Shown here piece by piece: positions 8,454 through 17,394 of a DNA stretch of 64,000 bases. A program made the position numbers and the translations under genes. Below the pieces are notes generated by a model, which was not told the origin of the DNA, ran no database searches, and was given only the letters and a program-made list of their open reading frames with translations. The DNA is from CAWBRT01 sp963832365 (lineage in GTDB: Bacteria > Acidobacteriota > Terriglobia > Terriglobales > Acidobacteriaceae). The number at the start of each line of letters is the position of its first letter. Position 1 is the first letter of the stretch. The stretch spans positions 8,885-72,884 of the forward strand of contig CAWHUL010000009.1 in assembly GCA_963832365.1 (NCBI GenBank), read 5' to 3'.

Positions 8454-10541
8454 ATGGAGTACTCGAAATTCAAGTCGTTGCTCCGCCGAGTGGTTGCGGT
8501 TCCCTTGGTGATCATGGCAGCCCTTGCCGGATTGCTTTTATGGGAGACCTTCGACTTGAACAAATCGTTGCGGTGGGTTGACCATACCGATCAGGTTCTC
8601 GACCAATCCAGGCATCTGCTTAAGTTGCTGGTAGATATAGAAACCAGCATGCGCGGATACCTCGTAACCGGCAACGAGGCCCTCCTTCAGCCCTATCTGG
8701 GGGGCACAAAGCGATTCGACTCCGAATACCGGGCCTTGTATCAGTTGGTGGATGACAATCCTCCGCAGAAGCAGCGACTGGAGGACACCCGTGCTGGCTA
8801 TATGGGCTGGGTGGGGTACACCGACAAAGTTATTGCCCTTCGCAGAGCGGGAAAAGCCGACGGCGCCCTCTACGAGAGCCTGCAAGGAAAACGCGGAATG
8901 GATGCCCTTCGAGAGCAGCTCTCGGACTTTCAAGGTGTGGAAGAAGGACTGCGTGTCCAGCGCATCCGAACCGCGCACCTGCGATGGACATGGATGGTCA
9001 CAAGCTGCGTTGGCCTTGGTCTGGGATTTGCGGTTTTCATCGCATTGTTCACTCGATACCACGTCGAACGATTGGGCACCAAGCTGTTGCAGAGCGAAGA
9101 GCGATGGACTGCTACTCTGGGCAGCATTGGCGACGCCGTTATAGCAACTGACCGCGACGCCCGAATCACATTCCTCAACCCGGTCGCCGCCACTCTAACC
9201 GGGTGGCCATCGGAGGAGGCTCAAAACCAGCCGCTCCATGACGTGTTCAAGATCATCAATGAGCAGACCGGGATGGGCGCGGACGATGAAGTGCACCGGG
9301 TGCTCGAAGACGGACAGATGTTAGCCGTGACCAATCACGTGGCACTGATATCAAGGGATGGCCGCGAGATTTCTGTCGAGCACAATGCCGCGCCAATCCT
9401 TGCCGCCGGCGGAAAAGTCATTGGCGTGGTGCTGGTTTTCCGCGACGTTACGCGGCGGCGGCAGGAGCGGGAGGCGACTGCGGAGCAGGCTGCTCTACTC
9501 GAACTCACTCAGGACTCCGTCTTTGTGATCGACATGGATGGGACGATCCGCTTTTGGAGCCGCGGGGCGGAGGCGATGTTGGGATACTCCAAAAGCCAGG
9601 CCGTCGGCAAAATCTCGCACGACCTGCTCCGCAGCGAGTTTCCGCAGCCGCTGGCCGAGATAAGCGCGGAACTTATGCGCGTGGGACACTGGGAGGGAGA
9701 TCTCGTCAAGACGGCTCAGGACGGCAGGCGTATTGTGGTGGCTAGTCGCTGGGCATTGCAGTGGGGCAAGCGCGACCAGGCACCTCGCGTGTTGGTGATC
9801 AACAGCGACATCACGGAACGCAAGCGGGGGGAAGAGTCGCTCGTCTTGCAAAGAGAACAACTGCGCGCGCTGGCGGAACGCCTGCAGTGGGTGCGCGAAG
9901 AGGATCGCAAGAGGGTCGCTCGCGACCTGCACGATCAGATCGGGCAGATTCTGACTGCGATCAAAATGGACATGACATGGATGACTCGTCATCTGCCGGA
10001 GTCGGAAGTCGAGGTGCTCGCTCGACTGACGGAATCGATTCAGCTGATCAACGATGGCGTAAAGTCGGTGCGCACGATATGCAGCGGTTTGAGGCCTGGA
10101 GTATTGGATGACCTTGGCCTGGCGGCAGCCATTGAATGGCAGGCCAGCGAATTTGCTTCCCGCAATGGCATTCGCTGCCAGGTCTCTGTCCCGCCTGTCG
10201 ATTTGCACTTGGATGGGGACCGGGCCACCGCGACTTTTCGAATTTTCCAGGAGTGCCTGACCAACGTGATCCGGCACGCGCAGGCAAAGTCGGTGCGCGT
10301 TTCCCTGCGCCAGGAAGATGAGAACATCCTTCTGGTTGTAGAGGACGACGGAATCGGCTTCTGTGAATCCGATTTTTCAGGCTCTCTTGGATCTTTGGGT
10401 CTCCTGGGCATGAAAGAACGAGCGCAGTTCTGCGGCGGTAACGTAGACATCTCCAGCTCACCCGGTAATGGCACGACGGTCACTGTTCGCGTTCCTGTGG
10501 ACGTTCCACGCGCCGAGAGGGAGCAAACATGCACATACTGA
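8454..10541 (+). CDS. CHASE3-PAS-PAS sensor histidine kinase (NarL-type)
   Basis: A membrane sensor kinase of about 695 residues. A transmembrane helix (residues about 12-30) opens a periplasmic CHASE3-like domain with the typical DIETSMRGYLVTGNEALLQPY stretch, closed by a second helix near residue 180-200. Two PAS domains follow (ATLGSIGDAVIATDRDARIT; DSVFVIDMDGTIRFWSRGAE). The dimerisation/phosphoacceptor domain is of the HisKA_3 kind, with the histidine in RVARDLHDQIGQIL. The ATPase domain has an N-box (IRHAQAKSVRVSL) and G-boxes (VEDDGIGF, LLGMKERAQFCGG). I prefer the ATG at 8454. A TTG at 8445 is too near the AAAAGGAG. Its 3' end overlaps the response regulator by 13 bases, indicating translational coupling. 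Confidence 0.93.
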   Translation: MEYSKFKSLLRRVVAVPLVIMAALAGLLLWETFDLNKSLRWVDHTDQVLDQSRHLLKLLVDIETSMRGYLVTGNEALLQPYLGGTKRFDSEYRALYQLVDDNPPQKQRLEDTRAGYMGWVGYTDKVIALRRAGKADGALYESLQGKRGMDALREQLSDFQGVEEGLRVQRIRTAHLRWTWMVTSCVGLGLGFAVFIALFTRYHVERLGTKLLQSEERWTATLGSIGDAVIATDRDARITFLNPVAATLTGWPSEEAQNQPLHDVFKIINEQTGMGADDEVHRVLEDGQMLAVTNHVALISRDGREISVEHNAAPILAAGGKVIGVVLVFRDVTRRRQEREATAEQAALLELTQDSVFVIDMDGTIRFWSRGAEAMLGYSKSQAVGKISHDLLRSEFPQPLAEISAELMRVGHWEGDLVKTAQDGRRIVVASRWALQWGKRDQAPRVLVINSDITERKRGEESLVLQREQLRALAERLQWVREEDRKRVARDLHDQIGQILTAIKMDMTWMTRHLPESEVEVLARLTESIQLINDGVKSVRTICSGLRPGVLDDLGLAAAIEWQASEFASRNGIRCQVSVPPVDLHLDGDRATATFRIFQECLTNVIRHAQAKSVRVSLRQEDENILLVVEDDGIGFCESDFSGSLGSLGLLGMKERAQFCGGNVDISSSPGNGTTVTVRVPVDVPRAEREQTCTY

Positions 10542-11158
10542 TAGCAGATGATCATGCCGTCGTTCGCCGTGGCCTGAGAGAGATACTGGCCGATGCTCTT
10601 CCCGGCGCGGACTTTTCCGAAGTCGGCAACGGGGATGAGGTGCTTAGCCACGTCGGCAAATCCCACGTTGCTTTGCTGGTGCTGGATATCAATATGCCTG
10701 GACGCAGCGGGATGGACGTGCTGCGGGATGTGAAGCGCACGTACCCGCGGTTGCCGGTGATCATACTGAGTTGCCACCCGGAGGACCAGTACGCGGTACG
10801 CTGTTTGCGGGCTGGCGCAGCCGCCTATATCAACAAAGAGAGCGCCCCCGAAGAGCTCGCGCTGGCGGCGAAGAAGATTCTGGGAGGCGGCCGCTACGTC
10901 AGTGCAAGCCTCGCAGAGAAACTGGTCGCCAATTTGGATGAGTCCACCGACAAGCCCTTGCATGAGCTGCTCTCGGATCGGGAACACGAAGTCATGAGAA
11001 TGATTGCCTCCGGCGTCCCCTTGACGGAAATTGGCGACCGGCTTCATGTCAGCGTAAAGACCATCAGCAGCTATCGAGCTCGCATCATGGAAAAGATGAA
11101 AATGAAAAGCAATGCCGAACTTACCCGCTACGCCTTGACGCACAACCTCATCGACTAG
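10529..11158 (+). CDS. NarL/FixJ-family response regulator
   Basis: A 209-residue partner of the upstream kinase. The receiver domain has the acidic pair in LIADDHAVVRRGL, phosphoacceptor Asp in LLVLDINMPGRSGM and the conserved lysine in YINKESAPEE. The C-terminal LuxR-type HTH (LSDREHEVMRMIASG, then EIGDRLHVSVKTISSYRARI) binds DNA as a dimer in this family. The start codon lies inside the end of the kinase gene. A palindrome GTAGGA-N4-CCCTAC follows 14 bases after the stop, in front of a duplicated copy of this gene, and is a candidate binding site. Confidence 0.95.
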   Translation: MHILIADDHAVVRRGLREILADALPGADFSEVGNGDEVLSHVGKSHVALLVLDINMPGRSGMDVLRDVKRTYPRLPVIILSCHPEDQYAVRCLRAGAAAYINKESAPEELALAAKKILGGGRYVSASLAEKLVANLDESTDKPLHELLSDREHEVMRMIASGVPLTEIGDRLHVSVKTISSYRARIMEKMKMKSNAELTRYALTHNLID

Positions 11159-11172
11159 ATCGACCCGTCCGT

Positions 11173-11188
11173 GTAGGAATAACCCTAC
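11173..11188. promoter_or_regulatory. Palindrome GTAGGA-N4-CCCTAC, candidate NarL-type operator
   Basis: A dyad (extended TGTAGG...CCTACA) sits between the two response-regulator copies. A matching site occurs at 11932. A half-site CCCTACA recurs about 20 bases downstream. The position upstream of the duplicate regulator suggests autoregulation, which is an inference only. Confidence 0.4.
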
Positions 11189-11301
11189 AGAGCGACCTTA
11201 AGAAACCCTACAAAACTCACGGCTTTCACTGGTTCTAATTCCTTTTCACCTCCGGTATCGTTGTTTCAGGTCGAATGTGCGGCCGGCAAGCGGATACAAC
11301 G

Positions 11302-11691
11302 ATGCATATCCTAATAGCAGATGATCACGCAAACGTGCGCCGCGGCCTGAGAGAGATTCTGACCGATGCCTTTTCTGGCGCACACTTTTCCGAAGCCGCC
11401 AACGGGGATGAGGTGCTGGCCCAACTAGCCAGATCTCAATACGGCGTACTGTTGCTCGACATCAATATGCCTGGACGCAGCGGGATGGAAGTGCTGCAGA
11501 ATGTAAAGCAGAAATACCCGCAGCTTCCTGTCATCATGGTGAGTGTCCAGCCTGAGAACCAGTATGCGTCGCGCTGCCTGCGGGCCGGTGCGGCCGCCTA
11601 TGTTAACAAGGACAGCGCTTCAGAAGAACTGGCATCGACGATTAGGAAGATACTGGGCAGCGACGCAACGCTTTCGCTGAACTCCCGATAG
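11302..11691 (+). CDS. Duplicated response regulator truncated to its receiver domain
   Basis: A tandem paralog of the regulator at 10529, with long identical stretches such as LDINMPGRSGM and LRAGAAAYVNKDSA. The receiver residues (DD, phosphoacceptor D, K) are kept. A TAG stop at 11689 replaces the GAG codon found at the same place in the upstream copy, so the product is a 129-residue stand-alone receiver. I chose ATG 11302, which matches the start of the paralog, over the upstream in-frame ATG at 11275. The stand-alone receiver could compete for phosphate from the kinase, or it may simply be decaying. Confidence 0.8.
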   Translation: MHILIADDHANVRRGLREILTDAFSGAHFSEAANGDEVLAQLARSQYGVLLLDINMPGRSGMEVLQNVKQKYPQLPVIMVSVQPENQYASRCLRAGAAAYVNKDSASEELASTIRKILGSDATLSLNSR

Positions 11692-11913
11692 AAACTGATC
11701 GCCAACCTCGATGAATCCGTTGACAATCCCTTGTATCAGTCACTCTCAGATGAAGAGATGATTGTCTTCGGCGTCCTTCATGCGAAGTTTGTCGACCGGT
11801 TTAATGTCTTGGTAAAAGCGATCGGCAGAGGTCGTACTCCCATCATGGAAAAGGCACCAATGAAGAGCACCTTCGAATCTGACCGCTACGCCACAGCGCA
11901 TAAACCAATTGAT
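11692..11913 (+). pseudogene. Decayed HTH domain of the duplicated response regulator
   Basis: In the same frame, after the stop at 11689, the sequence continues KLIANLDESVDNPLYQSLSD and later IMEKAPMKSTFESDRYATAH. This aligns with the linker and LuxR-type HTH of the paralog at 10529. The helix-turn-helix core itself has lost similarity, with conserved REHEV and VKTISSYR positions gone, and the original stop codon is no longer a stop. The fragment shows the duplication has been under little constraint. Confidence 0.65.
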
Positions 11914-11931
11914 GCGATCGAGTCTTCGGCC

Positions 11932-11947
11932 GTAGGGGAAGCCCTAC
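11932..11947. promoter_or_regulatory. Palindrome GTAGGG-GAAG-CCCTAC
   Basis: A perfect six-base dyad with four-base spacer, the counterpart of the site at 11173. It lies about 150 bases before the intact Crp/Fnr gene. It may be a duplicated regulator site, carried along with the response regulator copy, that could now influence the Crp/Fnr gene. Confidence 0.4.
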
Positions 11948-12100
11948 AAGGTTCACGTCGTAATGCCTACAGCAACAACAGTGTTCGCCGATTTCCATTC
12001 TCTTTCTCGCCCCGTATCTTGGTTATGTAGAGATCGCAGAGGTTGACGGCAAGTCATACCCGAGCACGCACTCTGTAAATAAGATTGAAAGGGATTAAAG

Positions 12101-12883
12101 ATGGCTACTAGCTTCGCCAGTATGAAGAGTACGGCAATCAGGGTTCCACTGGGTTTCTCCTTTCCTCTGCCGCCAGCTGCGCATCACAAGTCGATGGTCG
12201 CGCCGAAGGCGATTGGGTCGCCGGCGCAGGGTCCCGCGTTCGACACTCAGATTCTGTCGACCAAGCTCTTGGCTGGAAAACAGCGGCGCGAATACCTGAC
12301 CGGCGAATCCATTTTTTCGCAAGGCGATCCGGCCAATGCAGTGTTCTACATTCAGAGTGGCAAGGTGAAGCTTACCGTTGCATCGATGAGCGGCAAAGAG
12401 GCCGTAATCGCCTACCTTCCAGAGACTAGCTTCTTCGGTGAAGGCTCCTTGGCCGGCCAGCCGCTTCGCGTTTCCTCCGCAATCGCGCTTCAATCCAGCA
12501 CCATCGTTCGCGTCGAAAAGACGGTCATGCTGGACCTGCTCCATCGTGAGCCGGAGTTTGCCGAGCAATTCCTCGCGCACGCGCTCTCCCGCAACATCCG
12601 AATGGAAGCTGATCTGGTCGATCATTTGTTTAATTCCAGCGAAAAGCGCCTCGCCCGGTTGCTAATGCTAATGGCCAACTTTGGCCAGAATTCGAAGCCC
12701 ATTCCGGTCATCGCCAAGATCAGCCAGGAGACCCTGGCGGAAATGATAGGCACCACCCGATCTCGTGTCAGTTTCTTCCTGAATCGGTTTCGCGATCTCG
12801 GCTACATCGACTACAACGGTGGCGGAATGCTCATAAAAAGTTCATTGGTCAGCGTTGTGCTGGAAGCTGAACGGGCATCGTAA
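12101..12883 (+). CDS. Crp/Fnr family transcriptional regulator, intact
   Basis: A 260-residue regulator, the only intact member of three related copies in this window. An N-terminal extension of about 45 residues precedes the cNMP-binding fold (GESIFSQGDPANAVFYIQSG, PETSFFGEGSLAGQPLRVSS). The dimer helix is followed by a Crp-type HTH (QETLAEMIGTTRSRVSFFLNRF, residues about 205-226). No Fnr-type cysteine cluster is present, so it is not an obvious oxygen sensor. The ligand is unknown. AAGGGA 8 bases upstream supports the ATG. Its neighbours are a two-component system and a second palindrome that could regulate it. Confidence 0.9.
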   Translation: MATSFASMKSTAIRVPLGFSFPLPPAAHHKSMVAPKAIGSPAQGPAFDTQILSTKLLAGKQRREYLTGESIFSQGDPANAVFYIQSGKVKLTVASMSGKEAVIAYLPETSFFGEGSLAGQPLRVSSAIALQSSTIVRVEKTVMLDLLHREPEFAEQFLAHALSRNIRMEADLVDHLFNSSEKRLARLLMLMANFGQNSKPIPVIAKISQETLAEMIGTTRSRVSFFLNRFRDLGYIDYNGGGMLIKSSLVSVVLEAERAS

Positions 12884-13490
12884 GCGCCGTGCATCACAGT
12901 GGCGACCATGATGGGCATACTACAGGGGCGCAGCGGGTAAGAGTGAGTAGGCGATTGCCCGCTAAAGGCATGAGCGGCGCGAAAACCGCGGCAGCTGTGA
13001 ATGCGGCTAAGCACCTGCGGGCGGTTTTTCAAGATTAATCATTAACAATCCGTGGTACACAACAACTTTTCTTTACGTGTCCTTACAATGCTTTAGGGTG
13101 CCGTCCGTACCCCCGCTATGTTGTTGTAAGGTATCGATTTTCCTGAGTTGACACTGTAGAGGTCAGGGCTCGGGCGCAATTTGCGAGTCAAAGGATCCGC
13201 CGTGCAGAATCGTAAAGCAGATCCTATGCTGCAGCTAGAGCGGTTTCAAAGTAGATGTATCCCGGAGTCAGATTTCAGTGCGGCTATTGCTATTACGATC
13301 CGCGAAGCAGCCGGGGCTGCTGATCGCATATTCCAGTGACTCAGTGCCCCAAATGCTTGAACTTCTTGGAAGCTGGAACGTCGATCAAGCGAGGGTTGAG
13401 GGGGGTCTCTGCGCCAGCCGGCCGCGCATCCGCATTAGCAGACGCCGCGTGCCGATGATAAATTGAGAATTGACTGAAAGGATATCTCAA
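12884..13490. other. Intergenic region with possible terminator and an inverted repeat
   Basis: No gene is convincing here. AAAACCGC (12982-12989) and GCGGTTTT (13021-13028) can pair over a 31-base loop and run into Ts, so they may terminate the Crp/Fnr transcript. CCTTACAA (13081-13088) and TTGTAAGG (13124-13131) form a perfect eight-base inverted repeat. A TTGACA (about 13148) might be part of the promoter for the redox protein downstream. Confidence 0.4.
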
Positions 13491-14567
13491 TTGGCCTACG
13501 ATGTGCCGGAAGACCTGGCAGAAAAAGCTGCGATCATGCGGGAGTTTGGACGGCGGCGAGCCGCCGGGGAACCGGTCTCCGATGAGTTGTACGCCAAGCA
13601 CGTAAGCGCAACCAACGACCGCTACACCACTGGGCCGGAGTCCGGCCAGCACATTCCGGATTTCGCCTTGCCGGATCAGTACGGTGTTTTGAGATCACTC
13701 ACGAATCTCGCCGGGGCCAACGGCTTGCTGCTGGTGTTTCATCGCAGCGCGCATTGGTGACCATACTGCCGCTCCCAACTGGTCGAGTTGGAACAATCGC
13801 GCTTGATGCTGGAGAAGAATGACGTACGGATCGCGGCCGTCAGTTATGATTCCCAGGAGATTCTCAAAGGCTTTGCGGAAAAGCACGGAATCGGATATCC
13901 ACTACTCTCGGATCGTGATAGCGCTGTGATTCGCCGCTTTGGGATTCTCAACGTCAACATCGCTCCAGAGCTACGAGCCTATGGCGTGCCGCATCCAGTG
14001 AATTACCTTGTGGCGCCGGACGGCAGAGTCATCCGGAAGTATTTCGTACCGAACTACCAGCACCGGGTAACTGCGTCCGCAGTGGTTCTGCGGGAATTCG
14101 GCGCGGCTGGCGAGGACGCTGCAACGGTAACTCTCCGGAGCAGCGCGCTCACGGTGGAAATCGGGCTTTCTAGCGGAAAGGCGTTTGCAGGCCAGGAGAT
14201 CAGCTTCTTCGCGAAATTCGAGCTGGAACCAGGATGGCACGTCTACGGCACGCCTCTGCCAGACGCGTACTCGGCCACGTCGATTACTTTCGACGATTCC
14301 AAAATCGTACGTCAATCCTTTGAGCTGCCCGAAGCCCCGCGGATGAAGATCGCGGCGCTCGGGGAAACCCTGCCTGTGTACACCGGTTCTTTCCAGGGGC
14401 AAGGTTCGGTGCTTCTCAAATTCCCGCTCGACACGGGCCGGATTGTGTTGTCAGGCAGAGTCTGTTTTCAGCAGTGTAGCGACACCGTTTGCGAGGCGCC
14501 GGAAGCGGTCCCATTCGAGCTGCCGCTGACCATCGAACCGTTTATGGTTCCAACACCGAAGAAATAG
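13491..14567 (+). CDS. Probable selenoprotein: peroxiredoxin-like domain fused to DsbD-N-like domain
   Basis: Read as one 358-residue protein with an in-frame TGA at 13758-13760 as residue 90. The N-terminal half is an AhpC/TSA (peroxiredoxin-like) thioredoxin fold: IPDFALPDQYGVLRSL, then FHRSAHW-TGA-PYCRSQL, where related proteins have CPYC, so the TGA replaces exactly the reactive cysteine. The fold continues unbroken in the same frame (AVSYDSQEILKGFAEKHG, GVPHPVNYLVAPDGRV). The C-terminal half resembles the DsbD N-terminal domain (EPGWHVYGTPLPDAYSATS, CFQQCSDTVCEAPE). The hairpin at 13775-13791 fits a bacterial SECIS. TTG 13491 is preferred because AAGGA lies 8 bases upstream. An alternative TTG is at 13470. 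A one-base nonsense mutation of TGC is the competing explanation. Confidence 0.8.
13775..13791 (+). promoter_or_regulatory. SECIS-like hairpin for selenocysteine insertion
   Basis: CCAACT (13775-13780) pairs perfectly with AGTTGG (13786-13791) around the loop GGTCG. The apical loop begins with GG/GGU as in bacterial SECIS elements, and lies about 20 bases after the TGA, within the window known for SelB-dependent decoding. The hairpin is inside the coding sequence, as expected for bacteria. Confidence 0.7.
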
Positions 14568-14623
14568 TCCGTCCCCCGCTGCGATTGCGAAGGCACCCGC
14601 AGCCTGTTTGATCTCATAACAAC

Positions 14624-15725
14624 GTTGGCTCCGTTCGGCGGTAGTCTGTTTCTGCGAACGAAGCCAGAAGACCGGAGAAGGAGCCAACGATGTTGATTAT
14701 AGGCTGCGATTTCCACTCCGGTTTTCAGCAGTTAGCGATCTTTGACAATCAGACAGGTGAGATTCAAGAGAAGAAGTTGCTGCATCCGGACGAGGCGGCG
14801 GAGTATTACCGCTGCCAAGGCGGAGCCAGTGCGGGTGGGCATGGAAGCGGGTGCGCCCTGCCAGTGGTTCCGGCGGCTGTTGAGCGAGTGCGGGCATGAG
14901 CTGTGGGTGGGCGATGCCGCGAAGATTCGGGCGGCAGAAGTGCGCAAGCAGAAGACGGACCGGCACGACGCGGAGCTGATTCTGAAGTTGATGCTGGAAG
15001 ATCGGTTTCCGCGGATCTGGCTGCCGTCGGAGGAAGAACGCGACGTGCGGCAATTGCTGATGGACCGGCATCACCGGATGCGAGCGCGGACGCAGGTGAA
15101 GAACCAGCTACAGTCGCTGGCGCTGAACCAGGGATTACAGAAGGGCAAGAAGCTGTGGTCGCAGCGGGGATCGAACAGCTACGCGAGTTGCCGATGATGG
15201 AACACGCGGCGCGGCGGCGCGATGAGTTGCTGCGCACGGTGGTGGAGCTGGATGCGCAGATTGCCGGACTGGACGTTCTGGTGCGGCGGCAGGCCGAAGA
15301 GCGCGAAGATGCGCGGCGGCTGATGACGCATCCAGGAGTAGGGTCCGCAGACGGCGCTGGGGATGGTGCTGACGCTGGGCGAGGTGAGCCGCTTTGCGTC
15401 GGCCAAGAAGGTGGCCAGCTACCTGGGGCTGATTCCGGGCGAGTACAGCTCGGGAAACAAGCAGCGGCTGGGACACATTAGCAAGCAAGGATCGTCGCTG
15501 ATGCGGTTTTTGCTGGTGGAAGCCGGACAGACGGCAGTGCGCGGCGACGAGCAGTTGCGTCGCGCTTACGCCAGACTGGCGGCGAAGAAGAGCCGGGCGG
15601 TAGCCAAGGTGATGGTGGCGCGCCGGCTGGCAGTGAGGTTGTACTGGATGCTCCGCAGGAACTGGACGTACGCGGAGCTGGCACGTCATGCGGGTGAGCC
15701 CGGGTCATTCTGTGGCGAGCAGTAG
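14624..15725 (+). mobile_element. IS110-family insertion sequence (degenerate; ends not defined)
   Basis: The transposase remnant at 14690 and its 5' leader. The leader is bracketed by a ten-base inverted repeat CGTTGGCTCC (14623-14632) and GGAGCCAACG (14680-14689), the latter touching the ATG. IS110 elements lack classical terminal inverted repeats and leave no clear duplication, so I cannot place the true ends. Non-coding flanks at 14568-14689 or 15726-15960 may carry the bridge-RNA locus known for this family. Confidence 0.6.
14690..15725 (+). pseudogene. IS110-family transposase, frameshifted
   Basis: A DEDD-type transposase. The N-terminal catalytic segment is MLIIGCDFHSGFQQLAIFD. The following segment, after a shift near 14815, has VGMEAGAPCQWF and KTDRHDAELILKLM, which carry the second and third acidic residues. 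Another shift near 15165 leads to the coiled region ELPMMEHAARRRDELL. A shift near 15345 leads to the C-terminal Tnp20-like domain with YLGLIPGEYSSGNKQRLG and the serine-bearing SKQGSSLMR. In an intact copy this would be about 340 residues. Three lesions suggest the copy no longer moves on its own. Confidence 0.85.
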
Positions 15726-16163
15726 GACACCGAGCGCTTGTATGGGCAGCCCGCCTCCCTCGATGAGCGAGGGAGTTTGAACAGGTGAATCATGGTCGCG
15801 GAAGCGATCGAATAGATGGCTAGTGCGGCCACAGGCCGCCACTGTGAGATTCGAAACATGACAGGTCTTCTGGAAAAATCGCAAGAGCAAAACCGCTGGG
15901 GAAGGCCGAAGTAGGCGCAAAAGCGTCTCGGCCGGAGTGTGCCTAGCCAACCCGGACGTTGTTATAGACGGATTCACAACGAAATGGTGTTCGGCTTCAG
16001 ACCGGAATCGCGTTCATCTTCGACCGGATTCCCCATCGTGGGCTACCGGGAGTGGGGACGGGTTCACGTCAGCTGCTACCTCGCCCCACATTGCGCAATA
16101 CATTCAGCATGTCCGCAGCAAAGGCCGCAGCGATCCCAGCCTTCTTTACATCTCACACACCAC
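15726..16163. other. Non-coding debris between IS110 and integrase, including a solo IS21 end
   Basis: I see no gene here. The first part may be the right flank of the IS110 element. Positions 15969-16035 are a copy of the right terminus of the IS21 element found at 42264-45070 and are listed separately. Confidence 0.5.
15969..16035. repeat. Solo right end of an IS21-family element
   Basis: These 67 bases match 45004-45070, the last bases of the complete IS21 element, with one mismatch seen, and stop at the same CCCCA terminus. The segment holds three of the GTTCNNCTTC...CCGGAAT repeats that IS21 transposases bind. No transposase gene is attached, so this is a relic of a deleted or partial insertion. 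Confidence 0.75.
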
Positions 16164-17394
16164 TCAAGACAGCACTTTGGGAAAGAGGTTGGCTGCATCC
16201 CTCTGAGGATCGTCGGCTATGTGGGCGTACCTTGCTGTCGTTTGCGGCTGCGTGTGGCCTAACAACTTGCCCACTATCGGCAGCGAGACGCCGCTGGAAA
16301 CCAAATGCGAAGCGTATGTATGGCGCAGATCGTGGATGCGCACGCCGTCGAGTTTGGCCATCTTGCAGATCTTCCCCCACTGGCCTTTCAACGTTGTTAA
16401 ATGCGTTCCTTCGACTTGCGTCCTGGTCTACCGGAACAAGTAATCGCCATCGTGCGGCAATGATTCAGCAACTCCTGTGCCTGCGCGCTCAAAGGAACAT
16501 GCTGGGTTTTCTTCTCTTTCGTATGGTGGGATGGTTTTGTCCACACGCCACGCTCTAAGTCAAAGTCGGCCCACTTAGCCGTAAGCGCCTCATCCGAACG
16601 GCAGCCGGTCACCATTGTTAGCCGGATGGCGTTCACCGCACGCCGCGCCTCTTTGCGCATATAGTCCCGCCGCTTTTCCGAGACATTCGCCTCAGACGCG
16701 CGCTTGTCCGGGTAGTTCTCCAGCGCCGCGGCGAGCTGTTGCAGCTCTTCTTCAGTTAGCCAGCGTTCGCGTTTGTGTTCGGGGAACTTCTGTACGCCAT
16801 GCGCGGGATTGCTTGTCTGACCCCACGCGCTTATCGTCTCCAATGCCGAAGTTGAACATTTTATGCAGCAGCGCGAGCACGCGGTTCGCCCGGTACGGTG
16901 TGCCCTTCAGGGAGTTGTGCAGCTTCACCGGACTCGGCATGTGTAATGCTGGACACGCGCATCCGGCCTAGCTTTGGCAGGATGATGCCTTCCAACATCT
17001 CGCGGTCGCCTTTGATCGACTTGGGGCGCTTGTGTACTTCAGCATGATCGGTCAAGTAGTACTTGGCCAGCTCCTTGACCGTGCGCTGGCGCGCCTCGTC
17101 TTCCAGGGCCTGCTGCTTCTGCTTCTCTTCGATGGCGAAAGGATCTTCGCCTTTGTCCACTAGCGTGCGTAACCGGCGCGCTTCCTGCCGCGCCGTCTCG
17201 GCCGTCCAGGCGCCGATTTGTCCGATGGTGAATCGGCGCTCTCGCCCATGCACCCTATAGTTGAGCACGAAGCTCTTCACCCCGGCACTGGTGACTCGCA
17301 ATCCGAAGCCCTTCAGCTCATCATCCCAATACACCTCGTAGCCCGCTCTTGGAGACTTCACCTGCTTTACGAACGTCTGATTCAGCTTGGCCAC
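16164..17394 (-). pseudogene. P4-type tyrosine integrase, frameshifted
   Basis: The N-terminus MAKLNQTFVKQVKSPRAG followed by FGLRVTSAGVKSFVLNYRV is the DUF4102 arm-binding domain of P4/CP4-type integrases, started by GTG with GGAGG upstream. The core-binding domain appears in a second frame (YRANRVLALLHKMFNFGIG). The catalytic domain is in two further frames: arginine in MVTGCRSDEALTAKWADFD, then HDLRHTYASHLVSSG and LLGHTQPQTTARYAH with the tyrosine. Breaks are near 16950, 16830 and 16410. The gene points away from the tRNA fragment at 17630, which would be its attachment site. It is dead unless these are sequencing errors. Confidence 0.85.

Noticed and set aside
9495..11143. Long minus-strand frames (260 and 367 residues) opposite the histidine kinase and response regulator
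   Set aside because: They mirror codon bias of the clearly real plus-strand genes and carry no family motifs.
13278..13466. 62-residue frame before the selenoprotein candidate
   Set aside because: Low-quality composition and no motif; it overlaps the likely promoter region.
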